This document shows positions 32,024 through 40,684 of a stretch of DNA of 64,000 nt, piece after piece; the stretch's first letter is position 1, and every line of letters begins with the position of its first letter. The DNA lies in the NCBI GenBank assembly GCA_946885845.1, contig CAMPHJ010000008.1, positions 1-64,000 of the forward strand, given 5' to 3'. Under the pieces are notes generated by a model. The model was not told the DNA's origin, ran no database searches, and saw only the letters and a list, made by a program, of their open reading frames with translations. Origin of the DNA: an uncultured Sphingobium sp. (lineage in GTDB: Bacteria > Pseudomonadota > Alphaproteobacteria > Sphingomonadales > Sphingomonadaceae). Made by a program: the position numbers and the translations under genes.

Positions 32024-33183
32024 TTAAGCCCCTCAACAAAGCGCTGGAACAGGTAGAAGCTGTCCTGCGGGCCGGGCGAGGCTTCGGGGTGGTACTGGAC
32101 CGAGAAGGCCTTCTTGTCCGTCAGTTCGATGCCGCAGTTGCTGCCATCGAAGAGCGACACATGGGTCGGCTTCACATTGGCGGGCAGCGTGTCGCTGTCC
32201 ACCGCAAAGCCGTGGTTCATCGAGGTGATCTCGACCAGACCGTCGGACAGGCGCTTGACCGGGTGGTTCGCGCCGCGATGGCCCTGATGCATCTTGATGG
32301 TCTTGGCACCGGCGGCGAGCGCCAGCATCTGGTGACCCAGGCAGATGCCAAAGACGGGCTTGTCGGCTTCCAGCACCTTTTTGATGACGGGCACGGCATA
32401 TTCGCCGGTCGCGGCCGGATCGCCGGGGCCGTTCGAGAGGAACACGCCATCGGGCTTTTGCTCCATCACCTGCTCGTAAGTGGCGGTGGCGGGAAGCACG
32501 GTGACGCGAGCGCCTGCCTTTACCAGGTTGCGGAAGATGTTGTTCTTCGCGCCATAGTCAATGGCGACGACATGCGGACGTTCATCAGCGGCCTCATCCT
32601 TGCCGTAGCCGAAGCCGAGCTTCCACACGCCATCCTTCCAGAGGCGGCTTTCCTTCCCCGTGACTTCGATGGCGAGGTCCATGCCTTCAAGGCCGGGCCA
32701 GCTGGCGGCCTTGTCCGCAAGGGCGGCGACGTTGAAATTGCCTTCCGGATCATGGGCGATGACGACGTTGGGCGCGCCCTTCAGGCGGATCATGCGGGTC
32801 AGCGCGCGGGTGTCTACGCCCGACAGGCCGATGCGGCCATTTTCGCGCATCCACTGATCGAAGGGTTCGACGTTGCGGAAATTGCTGGGCTCCGTCACGT
32901 CCTGCCGCACGACGCAGCCGAGGGCGAAGGGGTTGTCCGCTTCGACGTCATCCAGGTTGGTGCCGACATTGCCGATATGCGGGAAGGTGAAGGTGACGAT
33001 CTGGCCGGCATAGCTGGGGTCGGTCATCACTTCCTGATAGCCGGTCATGGCGGTGTTGAAGCAGAGTTCGCCTACCGCTTCGCCCACTGCACCAAAGCCA
33101 CGGCCGAACACTGCGCTGCCATCGGCGAAAACCAATACCCCTGTCGCTCCTTTGGGCACGGTGAGGGTCTTGGCATCAGCCAT
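32020..33183 (-). CDS. carA: Carbamoyl phosphate synthase small (glutaminase) subunit
   Basis: CarA releases ammonia from glutamine and channels it to CarB. The ATG at 33183 gives 387 residues. The N-terminal domain holds FNTAMTGYQEVMTDPSYAGQIVTFTFPHIGNVG, and the class I glutamine amidotransferase domain holds the catalytic cysteine in PVFGICLGHQMLALAAGA. The His and Glu of the triad are in VQYHPEASPGPQD. It is first in the operon. A hairpin (33214-33232) lies in the 5' leader. Confidence 0.96.
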   Translation of the reverse strand: MADAKTLTVPKGATGVLVFADGSAVFGRGFGAVGEAVGELCFNTAMTGYQEVMTDPSYAGQIVTFTFPHIGNVGTNLDDVEADNPFALGCVVRQDVTEPSNFRNVEPFDQWMRENGRIGLSGVDTRALTRMIRLKGAPNVVIAHDPEGNFNVAALADKAASWPGLEGMDLAIEVTGKESRLWKDGVWKLGFGYGKDEAADERPHVVAIDYGAKNNIFRNLVKAGARVTVLPATATYEQVMEQKPDGVFLSNGPGDPAATGEYAVPVIKKVLEADKPVFGICLGHQMLALAAGAKTIKMHQGHRGANHPVKRLSDGLVEITSMNHGFAVDSDTLPANVKPTHVSLFDGSNCGIELTDKKAFSVQYHPEASPGPQDSFYLFQRFVEGLK

Positions 33184-33213
33184 GGTCGTAGCGTCCTTTA
33201 TGCTTTTAGCGGG

Positions 33214-33232
33214 AACCCGTCTGCAGCGGGTT
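33214..33232 (-). promoter_or_regulatory. Hairpin in the carA 5' leader
   Basis: AACCCG (33214-33219) pairs with CGGGTT (33227-33232) around a 7-base loop, 30 bases upstream of the carA ATG. It could be a leader structure affecting carAB expression, or simply a terminator-like stem of the divergent transcript. No pyrimidine-linked signal was recognised. Confidence 0.3.
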
Positions 33233-33338
33233 AAACGGCCGGTCACCTATGCCTGTGAGGCCCCGCGGTCAACCACTGTAAAAAATCTCTTTTGGCGTTA
33301 TATCTGGTCTTTTCCGGCAGAACAGGATTCGTATCGCC

Positions 33339-33791
33339 ATGATTCGCGAGCAGGTTAAGAGCGCCCAGGTCGAAGCCATGAAGGCGGGGGACAAGGAACG
33401 CCTGGCCGCCGTGCGCTTGGTCATGGCGAAGCTGAAGGATCGGGATATCGAACTGCGCACCGCTTCGAGCGTGCCGGATGACGATATGGTCGTTGTCGAG
33501 GTGCTTCAGAAGATGGTGAAGCAGCGGCGCGAATCGATCGATATGTTCCGGAATGGCGGGCGCGAGGAGCTGGCTGCTAAGGAAGAGGCCGAGCTGCGCG
33601 TGATCGAGAGCTTTTTGCCGCAGCAGATGAGCGAGGATGAGACGCGCGCTGCTATTGAGGGGATCAAGGCGGAAGTTGGGGCGGCGAGCGTCAAGGATAT
33701 GGGGAAGGTCATGGCCGTGCTGAAGGAACGGCATGGGTCGGTGATTGATATGAGCAAGGCTAGTGGGCTGGTTAAGGCGGCTTTGGGCTGA
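33339..33791 (+). CDS. GatB/YqeY domain protein
   Basis: The 150-residue protein has the YqeY helical pattern: KSAQVEAMKAGDKERLAAVRLVMAKLKDRDIELR, then FRNGGREELAAKEEAELRVIESFLPQQMSEDE and AVLKERHGSVIDMSKASGLVKAAL. This domain is also the C-terminal tail of GatB, where it contacts tRNA. As a stand-alone protein its role is unclear. It directly precedes dnaG and rpoD, a position held by rpsU in E. coli. The gap to dnaG is 12 bases. Confidence 0.88.
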   Translation: MIREQVKSAQVEAMKAGDKERLAAVRLVMAKLKDRDIELRTASSVPDDDMVVVEVLQKMVKQRRESIDMFRNGGREELAAKEEAELRVIESFLPQQMSEDETRAAIEGIKAEVGAASVKDMGKVMAVLKERHGSVIDMSKASGLVKAALG

Positions 33792-33803
33792 CAAGAAGAG
33801 GCT

Positions 33804-35678
33804 ATGAGCCTCTCCCCTGCCTTCCTTGACGAACTGCGCATGCGGACGTCGCTGTCCACGCTGATCGGGCGGACGGTGAAGGTGCAGAAGGCTGGGCGCG
33901 AGTATAAGGCGTGCTGCCCTTTTCATAATGAGAAGACGCCGAGCTTCACCATCAATGATGAGAAGGGCTTCTACCACTGCTTTGGTTGTGGGGCGCATGG
34001 GGACGCGATCCGGTGGATGACGGACCAGCGCGGCCTGCCCTTCATGGAGGCGGTGAAGGAGTTGGCGGCAACGGCAGGCATGGATGTGCCTGCGCCCGAT
34101 CCTCGGGCGGCGAAGCGGGCGGAGCAGGCGCAAGGTCTGCATGACGTCATGGCGGCGGCGCAGGCTTTGTTCGAGGCGCAGCTTGGCGGGATCGAAGGGG
34201 CCGAGGCTCGGGAGTATCTGAAGCGGCGCGGGATTAGCGAGGCGACGCGGCGGGCTTTTGGTTTTGGTTTCTCGGCGGATTCGAAGGGGAGGCTCAAGGG
34301 CGCGCTGAACGAGTTTGGTGAGCCGATGCTGATCGAGGCGGGGTTGCTGATCGACCCGGATGGCGAGCGCGATTCTTACGACCGCTTCCGGGGGCGGCTG
34401 ATGCTGCCGATCCGGGATATTCGCGGGCGGGTGATCGCTTTTGGGGGGCGGATACTTGGGGCTGGCGAGCCTAAATATCTGAACTCGCCCGACACGCCGC
34501 TCTTCGACAAGGGGCGGACGCTTTACAATATCGATCGCGCTTCCCCGGCTAGCCGTCAGAGCGGGCGGGTGATCGTGGTCGAAGGCTATATGGACGTGAT
34601 CGCGCTCGCGCAGGCGGGCTTTGGCGAGGCGGTGGCGCCGCTGGGCACGGCGCTGACGGAGCATCAGATCGAGCGGCTGTGGAAGATGGTCGATGTGCCT
34701 ATCCTCTGCTTCGATGGTGATGCCGCGGGGCAGAAGGCAGCTATGCGCGCTGCTACCCGCGCACTGCCGCTGCTGCGCCCCGGCATGAGCCTGGCCTTTG
34801 CAACCCTGCCCGCCGGGAAGGACCCGGACGATCTGGTCCGGGCGGAAGGATCGGCGGCCATGGAAGCCGTGCTCGCCTCGGCCGAATCGCTGGTCGATCG
34901 GCTGTGGAATCATGAACAAAACGCCGTTCCGCTGGACACGCCGGAACAACGGGCCGCTCTGAAGCAGCGGCTGTCTGCGATAACCGACACCATCGCTCAT
35001 CCCGATGTTCGCGCACATTACGTCCAGGTGTTTCGGCAGCGATATGATGCACTGTTCTTCGCGCGGACCACATCCGGCGGCCCGCGGGGCGCGCGCGGAA
35101 GCGGATCGCGCCCAGGCTGGCAAAAGGATCGGCGCGGCAACTGGAAGGCTCCCCTGCCCCCTGCAGGCAGCGAGGCGCGAGCGATCGGCGTCAGCGGGAT
35201 GGAGCAACGTCTGCTGCGCGCGGTCCTCGCCAGTCTGCTCCGTCATCCCGATCAAATTGCGGTGCATCGGGAACTGTTGGCCGCGCTCCATATCGGTGAT
35301 CCGCTGCTGAACGCACTGACGCGCGCGATGATCACTGCGTCCTTCTCGCAAGAAACAGTTGAAACCGATGGCCTCCTTACCATATTGGGCCAAGGTGAAG
35401 TGTATAATATGGCGAAGGGAATGCTCCGGGCCGACACGTTCACATTCACCTCCCACAGGACGAAGGCCGATTCGGGTCGCGTTCAGCGCGATCTGGAAGA
35501 GGCTATGCGGGTGATGGCACAGGGACCGGAGTTGGAGGCGGCGCTGGCGGAAGCTACCAGACGAGCAAGGGAAGACCTCAACGAAGAGAGCTTCGCCGAG
35601 CAGCAGCGTGTCCACCGAATGAAGTTGGATCATGACCAGCGCTTGGCGGAACTGGCGCAGTCCGAAGATATTATCTGA
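33804..35678 (+). CDS. dnaG: DNA primase
   Basis: DnaG makes RNA primers at replication forks. The 624-residue protein has an N-terminal zinc-binding domain with CCPFHNEKTPSF and FYHCFGCGAHGDAI (ligands Cys, His, Cys, Cys near residues 38-63). The Toprim core shows VVEGYMDVIALAQAGF and CFDGDAAGQKAAMRA, and a C-terminal helicase-binding region follows. It is second in yqeY-dnaG-rpoD. A short hairpin lies between it and rpoD. Confidence 0.96.
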   Translation: MSLSPAFLDELRMRTSLSTLIGRTVKVQKAGREYKACCPFHNEKTPSFTINDEKGFYHCFGCGAHGDAIRWMTDQRGLPFMEAVKELAATAGMDVPAPDPRAAKRAEQAQGLHDVMAAAQALFEAQLGGIEGAEAREYLKRRGISEATRRAFGFGFSADSKGRLKGALNEFGEPMLIEAGLLIDPDGERDSYDRFRGRLMLPIRDIRGRVIAFGGRILGAGEPKYLNSPDTPLFDKGRTLYNIDRASPASRQSGRVIVVEGYMDVIALAQAGFGEAVAPLGTALTEHQIERLWKMVDVPILCFDGDAAGQKAAMRAATRALPLLRPGMSLAFATLPAGKDPDDLVRAEGSAAMEAVLASAESLVDRLWNHEQNAVPLDTPEQRAALKQRLSAITDTIAHPDVRAHYVQVFRQRYDALFFARTTSGGPRGARGSGSRPGWQKDRRGNWKAPLPPAGSEARAIGVSGMEQRLLRAVLASLLRHPDQIAVHRELLAALHIGDPLLNALTRAMITASFSQETVETDGLLTILGQGEVYNMAKGMLRADTFTFTSHRTKADSGRVQRDLEEAMRVMAQGPELEAALAEATRRAREDLNEESFAEQQRVHRMKLDHDQRLAELAQSEDII

Positions 35679-35685
35679 TGATTTG

Positions 35686-35700
35686 CCCCGCCGTGCGGGG
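35686..35700. repeat. CCCCGC/GCGGGG hairpin between dnaG and rpoD
   Basis: A 6-bp perfect stem (35686-35691 with 35695-35700) with a CGT loop lies eight bases after the dnaG stop. In E. coli the dnaG-rpoD junction carries an RNase E processing site, so this hairpin could mark processing, but that is inference. Confidence 0.5.
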
Positions 35701-35722
35701 TGACGAGAGCTAAGGCGAATAA

Positions 35723-37771
35723 ATGGCGAGCAAGGCAACAGGCAAGGGTGCGGGCGAGGATATGGATAGCGGCGATGCGCCGCTGCTTGATCTGAATGAG
35801 GCGTCAGTCAAAAAGCTGATCGCTCGCGCCAAAAAGCGTGGCTACATCACCTATGACGAGTTGAACGATGCCCTGCCGCAGGACCAGATGTCCTCCGAAC
35901 AGATTGAAGACATCATGGCCGCGCTCAATGAAATGGGCGTGAATATCGTCGAGAATGAAGAAGCTAGCGAGGACAGCGAAGAGCAGCGCGAGCGCGAGGA
36001 TGCTGAAGACGCCGAGGATGATTCAAGCGACGATGACGGCGCGCCCAAGCTTGTCACCGAAAAGAAGAAAGAAACCGTAGACCGGACGGACGATCCCGTA
36101 CGGATGTATCTGCGCGAAATGGGTGCGGTCGAGCTGTTGAGCCGTGAGGGTGAGATTGCCATCGCCAAGCGGATCGAGGCCGGTCGCGACACGATGATTC
36201 TGGGCCTATGCGAAAGTCCGACCACCTTTAACGCGATCATCGAATGGTCAACCGCCCTCAATAACGGCGAAATGCAGCTGCGCGAGATACTGGATCTCGA
36301 CGCGATGCTATCCAAGGACCCTGCCCCCGAAAATCTGGAGGAAGGCGCTGAGGATGATGATGGCGAGATCAGCGAAAAGACCGCTGGACCCAGCTTCAAG
36401 GAAGAAGAAGAGCCGGAAGAGGAAGCCGCCGATTCCGATGAGGACGAGGATGGCCTGACCGAACGCCGCGCGCGCCGTGTGGAAGAGGAAGAAGAGGAGG
36501 ACAACACCCTCTCACTCGCCCAGATGGAAGAGACGCTCAAGCCGATGGCGCTGGAGAAGTTCGCGACCATCACCGAGATTTTCCGAGCATTTTCAAAGGT
36601 TCAGGAATCGCGCATGGCCGCGATGGGAACCGGCGAGAGCCTGAGCCAGAAGAGCGAGGACGAGTATCAGGAACTGCGTGAAAAGCTGACCGCAGAGGTG
36701 GAAAGCGTCCAGTTTCATCAGCAGAAGATCGAATATCTCGTCGATCAGCTTTATGCCTATAACCGCCGCCTGACCGCGCTGGGCGGGCAGATGCTGCGCC
36801 TGGCCGAGCGCCACAAGGTCAGCCGCAAGGATTTCCTCGACCGCTATGTGAACCATGAGCTGGACGATGGCTGGATGGACCGAGCGGCTGGTATCGACAA
36901 GAAGTGGGCGGCCTTCGCGGCGGCTGAAAGCCGTGCCGTCGAACGCATCCGTAATGAGGTGAGTGAGATCGCCCAGGCGACCGGCATGTCGCTATCTGAA
37001 TTCCGCCGTATCGTGAACATGGTCCAGAAGGGCGAGCGTGAGGCGCGGATCGCGAAGAAGGAAATGGTGGAGGCAAATCTTCGCCTGGTCATTTCTATCG
37101 CAAAAAAATATACGAACCGCGGCCTGCAATTCCTTGATCTTATTCAGGAAGGCAATATCGGCCTGATGAAGGCAGTCGATAAATTCGAGTATCGCCGCGG
37201 CTACAAGTTCAGCACCTATGCGACCTGGTGGATTCGGCAAGCGATCACCCGTTCGATCGCGGATCAGGCGCGCACCATTCGTATTCCGGTCCATATGATC
37301 GAAACGATCAACAAGCTGGTGCGCACCAGCCGCCAATTCCTGCACGAACAGGGCCGTGAGCCTACCCCGGAGGAAATGGCCGAGCGCCTTTCCATGCCGC
37401 TGGAGAAGGTGCGCAAGGTGATGAAGATCGCCAAGGAGCCGATTTCGCTCGAAACGCCGATCGGCGACGAAGAAGATTCGCACTTGGGCGATTTCATTGA
37501 GGACAAGAATGCGATCATCCCGGTGGATGCGGCAATACAGGCCAATTTGAAGGAAACCGTCACTCGCGTCCTGGCTTCACTCACCCCGCGTGAAGAACGC
37601 GTGCTGCGCATGCGCTTTGGCATCGGTATGAACACCGACCATACATTGGAGGAAGTGGGCCAGCAGTTCAGCGTGACGCGCGAACGTATCCGTCAGATCG
37701 AAGCGAAGGCGCTGCGCAAGTTGAAGCACCCCAGCCGCAGCCGCAAGATGCGCAGCTTCCTCGACCAATAG
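35723..37771 (+). CDS. rpoD: RNA polymerase primary sigma factor (sigma-70 / RpoD)
   Basis: The 682-residue housekeeping sigma factor has region 1.1 at the start and acidic stretches ([48 protein letters not shown]) in the variable spacer. Region 1.2 follows ([28 protein letters not shown]). Region 2 contains [63 protein letters not shown] and region 4 ends [39 protein letters not shown]. It closes the yqeY-dnaG-rpoD unit and is followed by a clear terminator. Confidence 0.97.
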   Translation: MASKATGKGAGEDMDSGDAPLLDLNEASVKKLIARAKKRGYITYDELNDALPQDQMSSEQIEDIMAALNEMGVNIVENEEASEDSEEQREREDAEDAEDDSSDDDGAPKLVTEKKKETVDRTDDPVRMYLREMGAVELLSREGEIAIAKRIEAGRDTMILGLCESPTTFNAIIEWSTALNNGEMQLREILDLDAMLSKDPAPENLEEGAEDDDGEISEKTAGPSFKEEEEPEEEAADSDEDEDGLTERRARRVEEEEEEDNTLSLAQMEETLKPMALEKFATITEIFRAFSKVQESRMAAMGTGESLSQKSEDEYQELREKLTAEVESVQFHQQKIEYLVDQLYAYNRRLTALGGQMLRLAERHKVSRKDFLDRYVNHELDDGWMDRAAGIDKKWAAFAAAESRAVERIRNEVSEIAQATGMSLSEFRRIVNMVQKGEREARIAKKEMVEANLRLVISIAKKYTNRGLQFLDLIQEGNIGLMKAVDKFEYRRGYKFSTYATWWIRQAITRSIADQARTIRIPVHMIETINKLVRTSRQFLHEQGREPTPEEMAERLSMPLEKVRKVMKIAKEPISLETPIGDEEDSHLGDFIEDKNAIIPVDAAIQANLKETVTRVLASLTPREERVLRMRFGIGMNTDHTLEEVGQQFSVTRERIRQIEAKALRKLKHPSRSRKMRSFLDQ

Positions 37772-37799
37772 TGGCTGGCAAGCGGTAGAATGATCCGAA

Positions 37800-37827
37800 A
37801 GGGCGGCTTTAGGGCCGCTCTTTTTTT
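37800..37827 (+). terminator. Rho-independent terminator after rpoD
   Basis: AGGGCGGC (37800-37807) pairs with GCCGCTCT (37814-37821), eight pairs including one G-T wobble, around a 6-base loop. A run of seven T's (37821-37827) follows. It lies 28 bases after the rpoD stop and is the clearest terminator in the window. Confidence 0.85.
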
Positions 37828-37907
37828 GTCGCGTAAACCGCTCTTTTACCCCGATTTCCTATTCTTCTGTTTCGGCGGCAAAGGGTCGCGCCGCACAGGA
37901 ATTGATC

Positions 37908-38588
37908 ATGAGCCAAACAGCAGCGCGCGTTCCCGCGGGCGATATCTCCCAAGTCGTGGAAGCGCTGGTCGCAGCAGACGGGACAGCGAGCCACGCCCAT
38001 GCAGATAACATCTGTGCAGGCATTGGCCGCAACGCCGTACTGACGCTGGCCGACCTGGCGGACGCCGCGCATTATCTCTGCCTGCTGCACGGCCGCCATC
38101 CGGGCGTCATCGATCACGCCGCGAATCGGTCAGCGGACAGTGCGGGCCAGGCATGGCTTGCCCAGGCGGCAGAAGCGTTCGCGCGGGAACGCACCTATAT
38201 GACCCAGGTCACCGTTGCGACCGGTCCCGCCCCCAGCACTGCCGGGCAAAGCGATTGCGAAACGGTCGTCAGTCAACAGCGCCACGCCCTCGACATGCTC
38301 GCCCAATCGGACAGGCGCGGATGCGCCATGGGCGCCGCCATCGCGCTGGTCCTCGACTGGCGCGCGGTTCGTCACGGGTTGGACGTAGCGGCGATCCGCG
38401 TGGGGCTGGAACCCTATGCCTGCGAACTGCCTGACCGGGCAGAGACTATTGCACTTGCGCGCACCATTGGCGGCGATAGCGCGACCGACCGGGCAATCCA
38501 GTTCGGCGCCCGGCAGCTGCTGACTCAACAGCGTGGCCTATGGGACCTGTTGAAGGCACGGGCGGAGATGCGCCGCTACAAGCGGTGA
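37908..38588 (+). CDS. Unknown soluble protein (about 226 residues)
   Basis: I cannot assign a family with confidence; it may be one of the sphingomonad-specific DUFs (DUF6975-like). The ATG at 37908 follows AGGA with suitable spacing; an in-frame TTG is six bases upstream. The protein is Ala-rich and helical with no signal peptide or membrane segment. Recognisable stretches are LADLADAAHYLCLLHGRHPGVIDHAA and DRRGCAMGAAIALVLDWRAVRHGLDVAAIRVGLEP. It is the first gene after the rpoD terminator. Confidence 0.7.
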   Translation: MSQTAARVPAGDISQVVEALVAADGTASHAHADNICAGIGRNAVLTLADLADAAHYLCLLHGRHPGVIDHAANRSADSAGQAWLAQAAEAFARERTYMTQVTVATGPAPSTAGQSDCETVVSQQRHALDMLAQSDRRGCAMGAAIALVLDWRAVRHGLDVAAIRVGLEPYACELPDRAETIALARTIGGDSATDRAIQFGARQLLTQQRGLWDLLKARAEMRRYKR

Positions 38589-38676
38589 CAGCGTAGCGCA
38601 ACGGCCTAGACAAACGCATTGCGGGCGCGTGCCGCTTTCCCTAGGTCGGTGACGAACAGGATAAGCGGACGAAGCG

Positions 38677-39522
38677 ATGCGGTTTGAAGGTACTGAAGAT
38701 TATGTTGCGACCGACGATCTGAAGGTCGCGGTTAACGCTGCGGTGTTGCTGCGCCGCCCCTTGCTGATAAAGGGGGAACCTGGCACCGGCAAAACGGTGT
38801 TGGCACAGGAAATCGCCAAGGCTCTCGATGCGCCACTGATCGAATGGAACGTCAAATCTACCACCAAAGCGCATCAGGGCCTGTACGAGTATGACGCCGT
38901 CGCTCGCCTGCGCGACGGTCAGTTGGGCGATCCTCGCGTTCACGAAATCGGCAATTATATCCGCAAGGGCAAGCTGTGGGAGGCATTCACATCCCCCACC
39001 CTGCCAGTCCTGCTGATTGACGAGATCGACAAGGCCGACATCGAATTTCCCAACGATCTGTTGCAGGAACTCGATCGCATGGCATTCCACGTCTATGAGA
39101 CGGGCGAAACCGTCGCCGCGAAGGACCGGCCTGTCGTTGTCATCACGTCGAACAACGAAAAAGAACTGCCCGACGCCTTTCTGCGTCGCTGCTTCTTCCA
39201 TTATATCAAGTTCCCGGACCGCGACACGATGCAGGCCATCGTCGATGTCCACTTCCCAGGCATTCAGAAGATATTGGTTAGCAGGGCGCTGGAAATATTT
39301 TATGAAATCCGTGAAGTCCCAGGCCTGAAGAAAAAGCCTTCAACCAGCGAATTACTGGACTGGCTAAAGCTGATCCTGGCGGAGGACATGCCGCTGGACG
39401 TGCTGCAAGACCGTGATCCGACCAAGGCTATCCCGCCGCTTCACGGCGCACTGCTCAAGAATGAGCAGGATATCATGATGTTCGAACGGCTGGCTTTCAT
39501 GGCCCGGCGTCAGGGTCGATAA
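38677..39522 (+). CDS. MoxR family AAA+ ATPase
   Basis: The 281-residue protein has a Walker A motif GEPGTGKT near residue 35, a Walker B motif PVLLIDEIDKAD, the arginine-finger/sensor region VVVITSNNEKELPDAFLRRCFFHYIKFPD, and a C-terminal helical lid. MoxR ATPases usually work with a VWA-domain partner to assemble or activate metal-containing enzymes. The likely partner is the CoxE-like VWA protein at 42191-43366, separated by two unrelated genes. The ATG at 38677 begins MRFEGTEDYVATDDL, the usual start. Confidence 0.9.
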   Translation: MRFEGTEDYVATDDLKVAVNAAVLLRRPLLIKGEPGTGKTVLAQEIAKALDAPLIEWNVKSTTKAHQGLYEYDAVARLRDGQLGDPRVHEIGNYIRKGKLWEAFTSPTLPVLLIDEIDKADIEFPNDLLQELDRMAFHVYETGETVAAKDRPVVVITSNNEKELPDAFLRRCFFHYIKFPDRDTMQAIVDVHFPGIQKILVSRALEIFYEIREVPGLKKKPSTSELLDWLKLILAEDMPLDVLQDRDPTKAIPPLHGALLKNEQDIMMFERLAFMARRQGR

Positions 39523-39672
39523 AGGAGCAGGCGATAGAGGACGCCGCTGGTCGCCCTGCCAACCTGTGAAAATCCCACTGCTATCCTGACGGGCGACTTG
39601 CACCAGCCCCGATTGCTCGTCATCCTGCCTGCCAGAAACAAGATCGCACGAAAACGATCTGGATCAGGAAGG

Positions 39673-40665
39673 ATGCCAGTGCGGATTCATGCTTTGTCGT
39701 TGATATCGGCGGCCTTGGCCTTTGCTTTTCCCATGGCGGGTCAAGCCGCAGCCTCCACTCCAGTCCCGGAGGCCTGGGTGGTCGTTGATGGCATGCTGCG
39801 TTCCGGGACCGCAGGCATCAGCATTACTCAGAATGTCGGCAGCCTGTCCCTCGCAAAGAGCGGTGAGGCGTCGCGCGGCGGCAGCGGCATCGACAATTAC
39901 GCCCAGTTTCTTTCGCAGGATGGCGCAGTTCAAGCCACGCTCTACATCTATTTGCCCAGCTATGCCGACGCGTCTCTGGCAGCGTACATGACCGATAAGG
40001 CAATCATGGACAGGTTCGGAGCGAAAACCCGACTTTCCGCATATGAGGCGGTGGATGTTGCGGGGCAGAATAATGGAGCGATCCGCGCAGTCTATGATGA
40101 TGCAGCCGATGGCGCGCTCACCACCGCAGCCGCTTTTGTGCATGCGGGACGATGGCTCGCGAAAATCCGCATCACCGGTCCGACCGAGCGCCGCGATGAG
40201 GTATTGGCCGGAATTGACGCCATGCTGTCATCCCTGCGCTTTGACGATGTAGCTTCGATCCACAGCAGCCGCATTGCGAACTATCCCGCATGTGGGCAGG
40301 GGGGACATATTCCGCAGCAAGGCAGTGAGCGGTTCTGCGTATGAAACCGGATTGAGACTGCCGACGGTTCTTATGAAATGTTGCAGGCACAAGGCGTAAA
40401 GGATGGATCGGTCATCGTTCCTGTCGATGATATGGGCACCGTGCTGGCTTTCGACCGCTCGACAGGCGACAAGGGCTTTCGACTGTCGATCCACTCCATC
40501 GGGCAAACCGACATTTACGGCGTCTATGACCGCCTTCCCGGCGCGAAGCAAATCGCAGCTATCTTGGATGGCAAGGACCCCAGGATCGCTCAGGCGAGCA
40601 GGACAATGGACCATGCCGCCAATGGCGACGTCACCGTGCGGCAGCCCCGCGCGAAGACCCGCTGA
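39673..40665 (+). pseudogene. Secreted protein gene interrupted by an in-frame TGA
   Basis: The frame starting at 39673 (MPVRIHALSLISAALAFAFPMAGQAAAS, a signal peptide with AxA cleavage) stops at TGA 40342-40344 after 223 residues. The same reading frame stays open for the next 107 codons, from AAC 40345 to a TGA at 40663-40665. No base insertion or deletion is needed to join the halves. The product has no recognised family; the N-terminal half has a repeated mixed alpha/beta pattern. It looks like a single exported protein with a nonsense change, or a sequencing error. A re-initiated downstream piece (40378-40665) is possible but no ribosome site is obvious. Confidence 0.65.
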
Positions 40666-40684
40666 TCACGACAGCTGTTGGTCC

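Noticed and set aside
33243..35738. Minus-strand open frame of 831 codons across the yqeY-like gene and dnaG
   Set aside because: Despite its length it is antisense to two secure genes and shows no domain; Arg/His/Pro-rich composition is typical of a shadow frame.
40342..40344. TGA read as selenocysteine
   Set aside because: The codon follows Phe-Cys-Val with no redox motif or obvious bacterial SECIS hairpin directly downstream, and no recognisable selenoprotein family. A nonsense change or sequence error is simpler.
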